Shown here: positions 52,467 to 61,334 of the stretch, piece by piece
How the letters are laid out: each line of letters starts with the position of its first letter
Position numbering within the stretch: position 1 is the first letter of the stretch
From: Flavicella sp963932955
Lineage (GTDB): Bacteria > Bacteroidota > Bacteroidia > Flavobacteriales > Flavobacteriaceae
Reading direction: 5' to 3'
Assembly (NCBI GenBank): GCA_963932955.1
Contig: CAWVRK010000002.1
Coordinates: 62,001 to 126,000 of the forward strand
Length of the DNA: 64,000 nucleotides
Made by a program: the position numbers and the translations under genes
Notes under the pieces: model-generated
Told to the model about the DNA's origin: nothing
What the model saw: only the letters and a program-made list of their open reading frames with translations
Database searches by the model: none

Positions 52467-53984
52467 ATGAACAAGAAAGTAATCCTAATGATCTTAGACG
52501 GTTGGGGCGTCACTCAAGACCCAAAAGTTTCTGCTGTTTTCAATGCACAAACTTCTTATATCGACAACCTGTATTCGAAATACCCAAATGCTACGCTGCG
52601 GACTGACGGAGAACACGTGGGTTTGCCAGAAGGGCAAATGGGAAATTCTGAAGTTGGGCATATGAACTTAGGAGCTGGAAGAATTGTCTACCAAAACTTA
52701 GCACGAATCAACAAAGCAGTGCGAGAGAAAACTTTGGAAAAAGAACAGGCTTTGATCGATACTTTTGACTACGCCAAAAAAAACAACAAAGCCGTTCACC
52801 TTTTGGGATTGGTTTCCAATGGAGGTATTCATTCCCACATTGACCATTTAAAAGGTCTTTTGGAAGTGGCCAACGAACAGCAGGTTGACAATGTTTATTT
52901 GCACGCATTTACTGACGGACGGGATTGCGATCCTAAATCAGGTGCTTACTTTCTCAAGGACATTGAAAACCACATGCAACAAACCACCGGAAAACTGGCT
53001 TCTGTAACAGGGCGCTACTATGCCATGGACAGGGACAACCGTTGGGAACGCATCAAAGAAGCCTACGATGCGCTTGTGCATGCACAAGGAACTAAAACCA
53101 CCGATGCCGTGGCTTCGCTAAAAGAGAATTACGAGGCGGGGGTCACCGACGAATTTATCAAGCCCCTAATTTTAACCGATGCAGAAGGCGCTCCCGAAGC
53201 GACCATCAAAGAGGGAGACGTGGTCTTGTTTTTCAACTACCGCACCGATCGAGGAAGAGAATTGACGGCTGCTTTGTCTCAAAAAGACTTTCCAGAACAA
53301 GACATGAAAAAATTAAACCTGTACTTTACGACCCTTACTTTGTACGATCAAAGTTTTGAAGGAATCCACGTAATTTACACAAACGACAACATCAAAAACA
53401 CCTTGGGAGAAGTCTTGTCAAAAGCAGGGAAAAAACAAATACGAATTGCAGAAACAGAAAAATACCCACACGTGACCTTCTTTTTCTCAGGTGGACAAGA
53501 AGCGCCTTTTGAAGGAGAATCTCGCATCTTGCGCAATTCACCAAAAGTAGCTACCTACGACTTGCAACCGGAAATGAGTGCTCACGAGCTGAAAGACGCC
53601 TTGTGTGCTGATTTGGAAAAGGGAGAAGCTGATTTTGTCTGCTTGAACTTTGCCAATGGAGACATGGTCGGACACACGGGGATTTTAGAAGCTGCAATCA
53701 AAGCTTGTGAAGCGGTAGACACCTGCGCTGAAGCGGTCATTGAAGCCGGTTTGGCCCATGGATATTCGACCTTGTTGATTGCCGACCACGGAAATTGCGA
53801 GACCATGATGAATCCAGACGGAAGCCCGCATACATCACATACCACGAACCCGGTTCCCATGATTTTAATCGATGCAGACATCAAGAACATTCAAGACGGT
53901 GTGTTGGGAGATGTGGCCCCTACCATTCTCGAGCTGATGGGTGTTGCCCAACCGAAAGACATGAGCCAACACTCGCTGTTATAA
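52467..53984 (+). CDS. gpmI: 2,3-bisphosphoglycerate-independent phosphoglycerate mutase
   Basis: Glycolytic interconversion of 3- and 2-phosphoglycerate with two Mn ions. The 505-residue length is normal. ILMILDGWGV at the N-terminus, the catalytic serine in GQMGNSEVGHMNLGAGR near residue 61, GGIHSHIDHLKGLL near residue 118, HAFTDGRDCDPKSG, FNYRTDRGRELT near residue 258, FANGDMVGHTG near residue 391 and ADHGNCETM near residue 441 are all present. Single-gene unit with its own promoter. Confidence 0.97.
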   Translation: MNKKVILMILDGWGVTQDPKVSAVFNAQTSYIDNLYSKYPNATLRTDGEHVGLPEGQMGNSEVGHMNLGAGRIVYQNLARINKAVREKTLEKEQALIDTFDYAKKNNKAVHLLGLVSNGGIHSHIDHLKGLLEVANEQQVDNVYLHAFTDGRDCDPKSGAYFLKDIENHMQQTTGKLASVTGRYYAMDRDNRWERIKEAYDALVHAQGTKTTDAVASLKENYEAGVTDEFIKPLILTDAEGAPEATIKEGDVVLFFNYRTDRGRELTAALSQKDFPEQDMKKLNLYFTTLTLYDQSFEGIHVIYTNDNIKNTLGEVLSKAGKKQIRIAETEKYPHVTFFFSGGQEAPFEGESRILRNSPKVATYDLQPEMSAHELKDALCADLEKGEADFVCLNFANGDMVGHTGILEAAIKACEAVDTCAEAVIEAGLAHGYSTLLIADHGNCETMMNPDGSPHTSHTTNPVPMILIDADIKNIQDGVLGDVAPTILELMGVAQPKDMSQHSLL

Positions 53985-54022
53985 GTCAGAATTCATCTCC
54001 CCAATGGAACTGTAAACTACTT

Positions 54023-54049
54023 TTTCAGAAGGCCTAAAACCTTCTGAAA
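54023..54049. terminator. Hairpin after gpmI, possible terminator
   Basis: Perfect ten-base stem TTTCAGAAGG (54023-54032) with CCTTCTGAAA (54040-54049), loop CCTAAAA. No T-run follows on either strand, so termination is uncertain. Confidence 0.5.
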
Positions 54050-54137
54050 TCGGGTGATTATTTTCAAGAATTCTGCTGTTTTTTATCTTGCAGTTCGGAG
54101 CCGTTGCGGCCTTTTTCTCAAATTAGAAGAAAAAAAG

Positions 54138-54145
54138 TACCTTTG
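54138..54145 (+). promoter_or_regulatory. Promoter -7 box of map
   Basis: TACCTTTG at 54138-54145, 23 bases before the map ATG, matches TAnnTTTG. Confidence 0.65.
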
Positions 54146-54167
54146 AAAGAACCAAACCAACCTTGTC

Positions 54168-54989
54168 ATGATTTCCATCAAAACACCTGAAGAAATTGAA
54201 TTGATGCGCGAAAGCGCCTTGATCGTATCCAAAACCTTGGGCATGCTCGCCAAAGAAATAAAGCCCGGTGTCACCACCTTGTACTTGGACAAAATTTCGG
54301 AAACCTTTATCAGAGATCACGGTGCGGTTCCCGGATTTTTAGGTCTGTACGACTTTCCGAATACCTTGTGTATGAGTCCCAACGCACAAGTCGTTCACGG
54401 AATCCCAAACGACCAACCCATGGAAGATGGAGACATCATCTCAATTGATTGCGGTGCTTTGAAAAACGGGTTTTACGGAGACCATGCATACACATTTGAA
54501 GTGGGAGACGTCGCGACAGAAACAAAAAAACTCTTGGAAGTAACCAAGCAAAGTTTGTACGAAGGCATCCGAGAATTCAAAGCTGGAAACCGTGTGGGAG
54601 ATGTAGGCTATGCCATTCAGAAATACGCGGAAGACCACGGATACGGTGTGGTGAGAGAATTGGTAGGACACGGCTTGGGACGCGTCATGCACGAAGACCC
54701 TGAAATGCCTAATTACGGGAAAAGAGGACGCGGTAAAAAGTTTGTAGAAGGAATGGTCGTGGCCATCGAACCCATGATCAATATGGGCACCAAAAACATC
54801 AATCAATTGCCTGATGGCTGGACCATCTTGACCAAAGATGGCAAGCCATCTGCTCATTTCGAACACAACGTGGCCTTGGTCAATGGAAAACCAGAATTGC
54901 TCTCTACCTTTGCCTATATCGATGCCGCATTGGGAGTCGTCAATACGGTGGAAAACGAATTTCGAAAAAACACCGTTTTGGATTTGTAA
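54168..54989 (+). CDS. map: Type I methionine aminopeptidase
   Basis: Removes the initiator methionine from nascent proteins. The 273-residue enzyme has the expected metal ligands: the first Asp in ISIDCGALKNGFYGDHAYTF near residue 94 with the second Asp in GDHAYTF, His in ELVGHGLGRVMHE near residue 168, Glu in VAIEPMINMG near residue 201 and Glu in AHFEHNVALV near residue 233. HGIPNDQPMEDGD near residue 78 supplies the catalytic histidine. No N-terminal zinc-finger extension, as usual in bacteria. Confidence 0.96.
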   Translation: MISIKTPEEIELMRESALIVSKTLGMLAKEIKPGVTTLYLDKISETFIRDHGAVPGFLGLYDFPNTLCMSPNAQVVHGIPNDQPMEDGDIISIDCGALKNGFYGDHAYTFEVGDVATETKKLLEVTKQSLYEGIREFKAGNRVGDVGYAIQKYAEDHGYGVVRELVGHGLGRVMHEDPEMPNYGKRGRGKKFVEGMVVAIEPMINMGTKNINQLPDGWTILTKDGKPSAHFEHNVALVNGKPELLSTFAYIDAALGVVNTVENEFRKNTVLDL

Positions 54990-55036
54990 AAGTGACACCT
55001 CGCAAAAAAAAGTTGACTCCTCTCTAAAAAACACAC

Positions 55037-55801
55037 ATGGTTCTCTTTAAATTTGTTCTCAACAGCATTCCAAGGCCTTGGTTGATCAAAGCCAGCTATT
55101 GGGTGGCTCCCATCGTCGCATTTACCCTAAAAGGGAAGCGCTATACGGATCCGATTGACGGACGTAGCTTTCGAAAATTCCTGCCGTATGGTTATGAAAA
55201 CCAGCGTGAAAATGTACTGGCTCCAGGCACCTTATCACTTGAGCGTCACCGATTGATGTGGCTGTATTTAAAAAACAACACTTCCCTATTTCAACAAACC
55301 GTAAAAGTGCTGCACGTCGCACCTGAACAGTGTTTTTACAAACGGTTCAAAAGCCTTAAAAATTGGGAATACCTATGCACAGATTTGCATTCTCCCTTGG
55401 CAGATATCAAAGCCGATTTGTGTGCACTTCCTTTTAAAGAGAACAGCTACGATGTGGTTTTTTGCAACCATGTTTTGGAACATGTCGAAAACGATGCAAA
55501 AGCCCTGCAAGAATTGCACCGCGTCTTAAAACCCGGTGGTTTGGGAATTTTTCAAGTTCCTCAAGACTTGCAAAGAGCAACCACCTATGAGGATGCAAGC
55601 ATCCGAACTGCAGCTGAGCGCAAAAAACATTTTGGTCAGTACGACCACGTACGTGTCTACGGGCAAGACTATTTTGACAGGCTTAGAAAGGCGGGCTTTA
55701 AAGTGACTCCGCTAAAATGCACAGAACTCGTAAGCGAGGAAAAAATTGAAACTTACCGTTTGTCAAGTACAGAAATTCTACCCATTTGTCGAAAATCCTG
55801 A
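55037..55801 (+). CDS. SAM-dependent class I methyltransferase
   Basis: A 254-residue protein with a methyltransferase domain. VLHVAPEQCFYKRF near residue 93 stands at motif I, CTDLHSPLADIKADLCALPF near residue 115 at motifs II-III, VVFCNHVLEHVEN near residue 141 and HRVLKPGGLGIFQVP near residue 159 at post-I motifs. The usual GxGxG of motif I is replaced by VAPEQ, a form seen in a related family of Bacteroidota methyltransferases. The substrate cannot be inferred. Follows map by 47 bases and converges with apbE. Confidence 0.87.
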   Translation: MVLFKFVLNSIPRPWLIKASYWVAPIVAFTLKGKRYTDPIDGRSFRKFLPYGYENQRENVLAPGTLSLERHRLMWLYLKNNTSLFQQTVKVLHVAPEQCFYKRFKSLKNWEYLCTDLHSPLADIKADLCALPFKENSYDVVFCNHVLEHVENDAKALQELHRVLKPGGLGIFQVPQDLQRATTYEDASIRTAAERKKHFGQYDHVRVYGQDYFDRLRKAGFKVTPLKCTELVSEEKIETYRLSSTEILPICRKS

Positions 55802-55811
55802 TTTCAAAATG

Positions 55812-56804
55812 TCAGGAATTCGGAACTTCCGGGAAGCAGTATTCTTGTGTATTTCCATTTGCATCTACATAGATCAAAAAAGCTGACAACTCTGGATGTT
55901 TTTTTAAAAACACTTTGGTCTTTTCAAAACCCATGGCCATAAAGGCGGTGGCATAACCGTCTGCATCGGCACAGTCGATGGGCGCATAGACAGTGGCACT
56001 CAGCAAATCTCTTTTGGCGGGATAGCCTGTTTGGGCATCGAGCGTGTGTACGTATTTTTCTCCGGTAACGGCATCAATCCGGTACTTGCGGTAGTTTCCA
56101 GAAGTGGCCATGGAAGCATTCTTCAAAACAATGACTTTTTGAAGGGAGCGGGAACCGTCAACATTGGGTTTTTCGATGCCTACCCTCCATGACAACCCTT
56201 CGCTGTTAGTGCCTCGAGCACGCAATTCGCCGCCTATTTCTACCAAGTAATTCGAAATCTGTTGGGATTCCAAATAGCGGGCGACGACATCAACCCCAAA
56301 GCCTTTTGCAATGGCGTTGAAATCAAAATAGGTTTTTGAGTATTTTTTTAAAACCCTCCTCTGTTGGAGTTGTACTTGATCAAAACCAACCAAAGGCAAC
56401 AATTCTTGAATTTTTAAAGAATCCAAATCTTGTAGTGGCTTTTCAGGACCGAAACCCCAAGCGTTTACCAAGACCCCAATGGTCGGATCAAAGGCGCCCT
56501 CCGTTTCTCGATAAATACGAGCGGCCTTGAAGAAAACTTCGGAAAATAGGGTGTCTACTTCAACAGGGGCATCTCCTGCATTGACTCTAGAAATCAAAGA
56601 CGTAGGGAGGTATGTAGACAGAGAGGTATTGACGAGGTGGAACAGGCTGTCGATCGGTTGTTCAAAATTTCGTGGTGAGGTATCTGTATAACTGATGTGA
56701 AAGGTGGTTCCAAAAACAACTCCTTCCAAATGTTTGGGAGCAGGCAGTGGTTTTTTACACGAGGCAAAAAAAAGGAGTCCGAAAAAAAGGAACCACAAAT
56801 TCAT
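55812..56804 (-). CDS. apbE: FAD:protein FMN transferase lipoprotein
   Basis: Transfers FMN from FAD onto a threonine of target proteins such as Na+-NQR subunits, in the periplasm. I chose ATG 56804, which gives a lipoprotein signal (MNLWFLFFGLLFFASC, cysteine at residue 16). Conserved are FGTTFHISY near residue 31, FDPTIGVLVNAWGFGP near residue 107, DFNAIAKGFGVDVVARYL near residue 160, GGELRARG, and the late VHTLDAQTGYPAK and ADGYATAFMAMG for metal binding. The 330-residue length is normal. Divergent from the OmpA-type gene. Confidence 0.95.
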   Translation of the reverse strand: MNLWFLFFGLLFFASCKKPLPAPKHLEGVVFGTTFHISYTDTSPRNFEQPIDSLFHLVNTSLSTYLPTSLISRVNAGDAPVEVDTLFSEVFFKAARIYRETEGAFDPTIGVLVNAWGFGPEKPLQDLDSLKIQELLPLVGFDQVQLQQRRVLKKYSKTYFDFNAIAKGFGVDVVARYLESQQISNYLVEIGGELRARGTNSEGLSWRVGIEKPNVDGSRSLQKVIVLKNASMATSGNYRKYRIDAVTGEKYVHTLDAQTGYPAKRDLLSATVYAPIDCADADGYATAFMAMGFEKTKVFLKKHPELSAFLIYVDANGNTQEYCFPEVPNS

Positions 56805-56876
56805 TTGAATCTTTTCTGGAAATTTAAAAGTAATGAAGAACGAGGTGTTTTTCGACAAAATGTAGGTGTTAATTTA

Positions 56877-56884
56877 TATATTTG
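56877..56884 (+). promoter_or_regulatory. Promoter -7 box of the OmpA-type lipoprotein gene
   Basis: TATATTTG at 56877-56884, 26 bases ahead of ATG 56910. Confidence 0.65.
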
Positions 56885-56909
56885 TAAAACTAATTATATT
56901 AAGAACGTT

Positions 56910-57752
56910 ATGAAAAAACTAATTGCATTATTTTCTGTAGGAATGCTCTTGCTTTCCTCTTGTGTTTCTAAGAAACAATTTACAGAGTTACAAAACAAAC
57001 ATTTGGGCACGAAAGAAGTTTTGGAAAACACCAAAAAATCACTGTCTGACACCAAAGGGGATCTCGACAAGGAACAAAGCAAAGTGGCTTCTTTGAAGGA
57101 CAAGATTGACTATTTGATGAAAGGAAATGAAAAGGCCTTGGAATTTGTGGACAACCTGACCATTCTCTCCAAATCAGCCTCAGAAAATGTCAAAGAAACG
57201 TTGAATCAGTTGAGCAAAAAAGACGCTTACATACAACACATTCAGGAGGTCAATTCTCAAAGAGATTCGATCAACTTGGCGGTGGCCTTCAATTTGAAGA
57301 AAGTTCTGAACAATGGATTGAACGACGATGACATTCAAGTGAATATTGAAAAAACCGTTGTTTACATTTCCATCGCAGATAAATTGTTGTTTAAAAGTGG
57401 TTCTTACCAAGTTTCAAGCAGAGCGAACAGCATTTTGAAGAAAGTAGCAGAAGTGATCAATGCACAACCTGAAATGGATGTAATCGTAGAAGGACATACC
57501 GATTCCAAAACTATCAAGACAGATGTGTTGGACGACAACTGGGATTTGTCTGTCAAACGCGCAACTTCGATTGTCCGCATCTTGCAAAACGACTTTGAAG
57601 TGACTCCAGCCAGACTAATAGCTTCAGGAAGAAGCAGCTACCAACCGTTGGCGGAAAATGACAACCCTGAAAATATGGCGAAAAACAGAAGAACAAAAAT
57701 CATCATCATGCCAAAATTGGATCAATTTTTTGAGCTCTTGGATGCCAAATAA
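56910..57752 (+). CDS. OmpA-family peptidoglycan-binding lipoprotein
   Basis: Anchors the outer membrane to peptidoglycan. I chose ATG 56910 (MKKLIALFSVGMLLLSSC) giving a lipobox SSC at residues 16-18; the longer frame from 56697 runs over apbE and the promoter. Residues 25-95 are a coiled coil rich in Lys, Glu and Leu with Thr-Lys repeats, and the OmpA C-terminal domain fills residues 140-270 with VIVEGHTDSKTIKTDVLDD near residue 191, WDLSVKRATSIVRIL and MAKNRRTKIIIMPK. It has no N-terminal beta barrel. Confidence 0.92.
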   Translation: MKKLIALFSVGMLLLSSCVSKKQFTELQNKHLGTKEVLENTKKSLSDTKGDLDKEQSKVASLKDKIDYLMKGNEKALEFVDNLTILSKSASENVKETLNQLSKKDAYIQHIQEVNSQRDSINLAVAFNLKKVLNNGLNDDDIQVNIEKTVVYISIADKLLFKSGSYQVSSRANSILKKVAEVINAQPEMDVIVEGHTDSKTIKTDVLDDNWDLSVKRATSIVRILQNDFEVTPARLIASGRSSYQPLAENDNPENMAKNRRTKIIIMPKLDQFFELLDAK

Positions 57753-57766
57753 GAACCGATTGAAAA

Positions 57767-57810
57767 CATCAAAAAAGCCCTACAACAGCTGTTGCAGGGC
57801 TTTTTTGATG
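57767..57810. terminator. Bidirectional terminator between the OmpA-type gene and miaE
   Basis: Near-perfect stem 57767-57786/57791-57810 (core AGCCCT with AGGGCT, one A-C mismatch) around loop AGCT, with A6 and T6 arms that serve both strands. Confidence 0.92.
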
Positions 57811-57818
57811 GGCAAAAA

Positions 57819-58400
57819 CTACCCGTGAATACTTTGCTTATTCCCGTAATTTTTGATGATGGTTTCTTCGTAATCCAACCACTCTCGCCATCGATTGTCT
57901 GCTTTTTCGCGCCCTCCGTAGTTTCGAGCATGGCCGATAAAAAGGGTGTAATGTCCGGCCTCACTCTCCATCAACTCTCTGTAAAACTGAGCGAGTTCTG
58001 GGTCTTGTAAGTTTTCTGAGAGCACACGAAAGCGTTCGCAGCTGCGCGCTTCAATCAAGGCAGAAAAGAGCAAGCGATCGACCAAAGCTTCTTGGCGACT
58101 GCCTCCTTTATTTAAAAATTGAAACAGGTCGTTTACATACGGATCTTTGCGCTCCCTACCAAGAACACCCCCGCGCTTTTTAATCAACTCGTGTACCCGA
58201 TCAAAATGTTCCAATTCTTCTTTGGCCAAGCAAAGCATGTCCGTGACCAAATCGGAAAGGTTGGGATTGAAGGTGATGAGCGTGATGGCATTTGTAGCTG
58301 CTTTTTGTTCGCACCAAGCGTGGTCCGTCAAAATCTCATCGATGTTTTTCTCTACTATGTTTACCCACCTGGGGTCTGTCGGCAATTCCAATCGTAACAT
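57819..58400 (-). CDS. miaE: MiaE-like tRNA 2-methylthio-N6-isopentenyl-adenosine hydroxylase
   Basis: A 193-residue ferritin-like diiron oxygenase. Diiron ligands appear in two EExxH-like pairs: CEQKAATNAI near residue 36 and KEELEHFDRVH near residue 65, then ARSCERFRVL near residue 117 and ESEAGHYTLFIGHA near residue 145. It probably hydroxylates the isopentenyl group of ms2i6A37 in tRNA using oxygen. I chose ATG 58400 (MLRLELPTDPRW), the conserved start; the frame extends to 58469 without conserved sequence. Confidence 0.9.
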   Translation of the reverse strand: MLRLELPTDPRWVNIVEKNIDEILTDHAWCEQKAATNAITLITFNPNLSDLVTDMLCLAKEELEHFDRVHELIKKRGGVLGRERKDPYVNDLFQFLNKGGSRQEALVDRLLFSALIEARSCERFRVLSENLQDPELAQFYRELMESEAGHYTLFIGHARNYGGREKADNRWREWLDYEETIIKNYGNKQSIHG

Positions 58401-58481
58401 AAAGGGGTTTTTGGCTAAAATACTACTATTCGTTGAGAGGACCATCCATGGAAAATAGCTGTCGGTCACTGATTTATTTTC

Positions 58482-58514
58482 AAAAAAAAAGCGCTCTTTG
58501 AGAGCGCTTTTTTT
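58482..58514 (-). terminator. Terminator of the leu operon
   Basis: Stem GCGCTCT (58491-58497) with AGAGCGC (58501-58507), loop TTG, flanked by nine A and seven T. It lies downstream of leuB on the minus strand and ahead of miaE. Confidence 0.92.
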
Positions 58515-58528
58515 GTTGTGTTCTTCGC

Positions 58529-59587
58529 TTAGATGTTCTTGACCAACCAGTCACCTACTTCACGGGTTCCGTAGGCTTTTCCACCATCTGCCAAGTCTTC
58601 TGTTACGATTCCTTCTGCCAGAGATTTGTTGACCACTTCTCTGATGGCAGCTCCTTCTTCTTGCAATCCAAAAGCAGTTTCAAACATCATGGCCGCAGAC
58701 AAAACGGTTGCCAATGGATTGGCGATGTTCAAGCCTGTTGCTTGTGGGTAGGATCCGTGAATCGGCTCAAACAAAGAGATTTCTGCTCCCATAGAGGCGG
58801 AAGGCATCAAGCCCATAGATCCTGAAATGACCGAAGCTTCGTCTGTCAAAATATCACCGAATAGGTTTTCTGTAATCAAGACATCGTAAGCGTTTGGCCA
58901 TTGCACCAATCGCATTGCTACGGCATCTACAAATTCGTAAGAAACGGTTACTTCTGGATAGTCTTTTTCCATTGCTTGTACGGTTTCTCTCCACAAACGG
59001 GAAGTTTCCAACACGTTTGCTTTGTCCACACAACACAATCTCTTTTCACGAGTCATGGCCAGTTCAAATCCTTTTTTGGCAAGTCGTTTTACTTCTTCTC
59101 GGGTGTATACACAGTTGTCAAAAGCAGTTTCTCCACCGTCTCTTCTTCCTTTTTCACCAAAGTAAATACCCCCTGTCAATTCGCGTAAAAACACCAAGTC
59201 AGTACCTTCAATACGTTCTCTTTTCAAAGGAGATTTTTCGATCAAAGAGGGAAAAGTAAAGGTAGGACGCACATTGGCAAAGAGGCCTAATTTTTTACGC
59301 ATTTTCAACAATCCTTGTTCAGGACGTACCTTGGCAGAAGGGTCGTTGTCATAACGAGGGTGTCCAATGGCTCCAAACAAGACAGCATCTGAAGCTACAC
59401 AAATTTCATGTGTTTCGTCTGGGTAAGGTTCTCCGACAGCATCTATGGCAGCAGCACCTGTCAGTGCAGGTTGCCAAGTGATTTGGTGTCCAAATTTCTT
59501 TGCAATGGCATCTGAAACTTTTACGGCTTGGTCAATGACTTCAGGTCCAATTCCGTCTCCGGCTAAAAGGGCAATCTTTACGTTCAT
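58529..59587 (-). CDS. leuB: 3-isopropylmalate dehydrogenase
   Basis: Oxidises and decarboxylates 3-isopropylmalate to 2-ketoisocaproate with NAD+. I chose ATG 59587 (MNVKIALLAGDGIGPEV); the longer frame to 59791 overlaps the upstream synthase. Other motifs: GAIGHPRYDND near residue 74, RPEQGLLKMRKKLGLFANVRP split as LLKMRKKLGL and FANVRP, VFLRELTGGIYFG near residue 128, the substrate lysine region, and LFGDILTDEASVISGSMG near residue 238 with GSYPQATG near residue 275. At 352 residues normal. Last gene of the operon leuC-leuD-synthase-leuB; the same enzyme can act on citramalate-derived substrates. Confidence 0.96.
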   Translation of the reverse strand: MNVKIALLAGDGIGPEVIDQAVKVSDAIAKKFGHQITWQPALTGAAAIDAVGEPYPDETHEICVASDAVLFGAIGHPRYDNDPSAKVRPEQGLLKMRKKLGLFANVRPTFTFPSLIEKSPLKRERIEGTDLVFLRELTGGIYFGEKGRRDGGETAFDNCVYTREEVKRLAKKGFELAMTREKRLCCVDKANVLETSRLWRETVQAMEKDYPEVTVSYEFVDAVAMRLVQWPNAYDVLITENLFGDILTDEASVISGSMGLMPSASMGAEISLFEPIHGSYPQATGLNIANPLATVLSAAMMFETAFGLQEEGAAIREVVNKSLAEGIVTEDLADGGKAYGTREVGDWLVKNI

Positions 59588-59685
59588 GTTGTTGTTTTTA
59601 AAGCATCCGGTGTTTTGAAATTGAACCGTTTGCGTGTTGCTTGTATTTATTGATAAACTTTGCGGCACGATGCTGCAAAGGCATG

Positions 59686-61212
59686 TTACATTTCTAAAAT
59701 ATTCAACATCTTCTGAGTGGCTTTGATTGCAGATACCGTCTGGTCTGAATCCAAGCCTCTGGTGAGGAACTCTTTTTTGGAGTTTTTCCAAGTGATGATG
59801 GTTTCACAGAGAGCGTCCGAATGCGATCCGGGTGGGATGCGCACTGCGTAATCAATCAATTTTGGAAGGGTTTTGTCGGTGTGTGTTGCGTATACTTTTT
59901 TCAAGGCGTTTACAAAGGCATCAAACTGACCGTCTCCTTGGGCAGTGGCTTCAAAGAGCTCTCCATGGATGCGAATGGTCAGTGTCGTTGTCGGCTGCAG
60001 TCCTTTGACATGGTTCAAGACATAGCTTTCTACTACGACAGATTCTTTGTAAGAACTGCTATCCAAGACATCGGAAATGATGTAGGGAAGGTCTTCTTGA
60101 GTAACCAATTCCTTTTTGTCTCCCAATTCAATTATGCGTTGGGTTACTTTTTTCAACTCTTCGTCGTTCAACTGCAATCCGAGGTCTTGGAGGTTTTTTT
60201 GAATGTTTGCTTTTCCGGAAGTTTTCCCTAAAGCATACTTTCTCTTTCTCCCAAAACGTTCTGGTAGCAGGTCGTTGAAATACAAATTCTTTTTGTTGTC
60301 TCCGTCTGCGTGGATTCCCGCAGTTTGCGTAAACACATTGGCGCCTACAACGGGTTTGTTGACAGGGATGCGGAAGCCAGAAAAGTTTTCGACCAATTTG
60401 CTGACCTTGTTCAAGGAGGATTCATTGACCCCTACTTCCAGACCTGGAAGGAAATCGTTGATCACGGCGATGGCGCTGGCCAAAGGGGCATTTCCTGCGC
60501 GTTCTCCCATTCCATTGATGGTCAAATGCAAGCCATTTACTCCGGCTTTGAGCGCTTCCATGACATTGGCAACACTCAAATCGTAATCGTTGTGTGCGTG
60601 GAAATCAAAGTGCATGCTTGGGTATTTTGACCGCACCATAGAAACATAGTCAAAAGATTCTTGAGGGGTCAAAATTCCGAGCGTATCGGGCAGCAAGACC
60701 CGTCGAATGTTTTGAGATTTTAAAAAGTCTAAAAACTGAAAAACATAGTCCTGAGAATTTCGCATGCCGTTGCTCCAATCTTCCAAATACACATTGGTTG
60801 TTACTCCTTGTTCTTTGGCGAGTTCAAGGACATCTTCAATTTCGGAAAAATGTTGTCCGGGTGTTTTTTTTAGCTGGTGTGTGAGGTGATTCAAAGAGCC
60901 TTTGGTCAATAAATTTTGCACTTTACCTCCTGCTTTGGAAAGCCATTTGAGTGAGCTTCCTCCGTCGACAAAGGTCAATACTTCAATCCGATGGAGGTAG
61001 TTGTTTTCAAGTCCCCATTGGGTGATTTTCTGAACGGCCTCCAGCTCTCCTTTTGAGACTCTTGCCGAAGCAATTTCAATGCGGTCTACTTGCAGTTCCT
61101 CCAAAAGAAGCTTGGCAATGGTCAGTTTTTCGGAAACAGAAAAAGACACCCCGGAGGTTTGCTCCCCATCCCGAAGTGTGGTGTCCATGATTTCTATTTT
61201 TCTTCTTTCCAT
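59686..61212 (-). CDS. Citramalate / 2-isopropylmalate synthase family enzyme (CimA/LeuA-like)
   Basis: A 508-residue Claisen-condensing enzyme joining acetyl-CoA to a 2-keto acid. The TIM barrel has IMDTTLRDGEQTSGVSFS near residue 8, IEIASARVSKGELEAVQKI near residue 46, LLTKGSLNHL near residue 100, VYLEDWSNGMRNS near residue 137 and HAHNDYDLSVAN with metal-binding histidines near residue 203; the late LPERFGRKRKYALGK and a C-terminal regulatory LeuA dimer domain follow. These blocks match what I recall of Leptospira citramalate synthase, including its pyruvate-pocket Leu, Leu and Tyr positions (FVDG, LLTKGS, VYLEDW). Most databases would call it 2-isopropylmalate synthase. Start ATG 61212 (MERRKIEIMD). 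Confidence 0.85.
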   Translation of the reverse strand: MERRKIEIMDTTLRDGEQTSGVSFSVSEKLTIAKLLLEELQVDRIEIASARVSKGELEAVQKITQWGLENNYLHRIEVLTFVDGGSSLKWLSKAGGKVQNLLTKGSLNHLTHQLKKTPGQHFSEIEDVLELAKEQGVTTNVYLEDWSNGMRNSQDYVFQFLDFLKSQNIRRVLLPDTLGILTPQESFDYVSMVRSKYPSMHFDFHAHNDYDLSVANVMEALKAGVNGLHLTINGMGERAGNAPLASAIAVINDFLPGLEVGVNESSLNKVSKLVENFSGFRIPVNKPVVGANVFTQTAGIHADGDNKKNLYFNDLLPERFGRKRKYALGKTSGKANIQKNLQDLGLQLNDEELKKVTQRIIELGDKKELVTQEDLPYIISDVLDSSSYKESVVVESYVLNHVKGLQPTTTLTIRIHGELFEATAQGDGQFDAFVNALKKVYATHTDKTLPKLIDYAVRIPPGSHSDALCETIITWKNSKKEFLTRGLDSDQTVSAIKATQKMLNILEM

Positions 61213-61264
61213 TTGTATCTGTACTAAGGGAGTTTCCTTAAAATGCTTATTTGAATACACTATA

Positions 61265-61295
61265 AAAAGCGCTTCACTGCTGTGAAAACGCTTTT
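61265..61295 (-). terminator. Hairpin between leuD and the synthase gene, possible attenuator
   Basis: AAAAGCG (61265-61271) with CGCTTTT (61289-61295) and inner TTCAC (61273-61277) with GTGAA (61282-61286). Read on the minus strand it ends in CGCTTTTT like a terminator. A second stem, GCTAAC (61310-61315) with GTTAGC (61319-61324), lies just upstream on that strand. Confidence 0.45.
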
Positions 61296-61334
61296 AAATA
61301 TAGTTGTCTGCTAACAAAGTTAGCGAATCCTTTC

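Noticed and set aside
52321..52467. N-terminal extension of the rhodanese gene to base 52467
   Set aside because: It would cover the gpmI promoter and start codon and encodes unconserved hydrophobic sequence; ATG 52320 fits the family.
54441..55034. 197-codon minus-strand open frame over map
   Set aside because: Antisense to methionine aminopeptidase; no family features.
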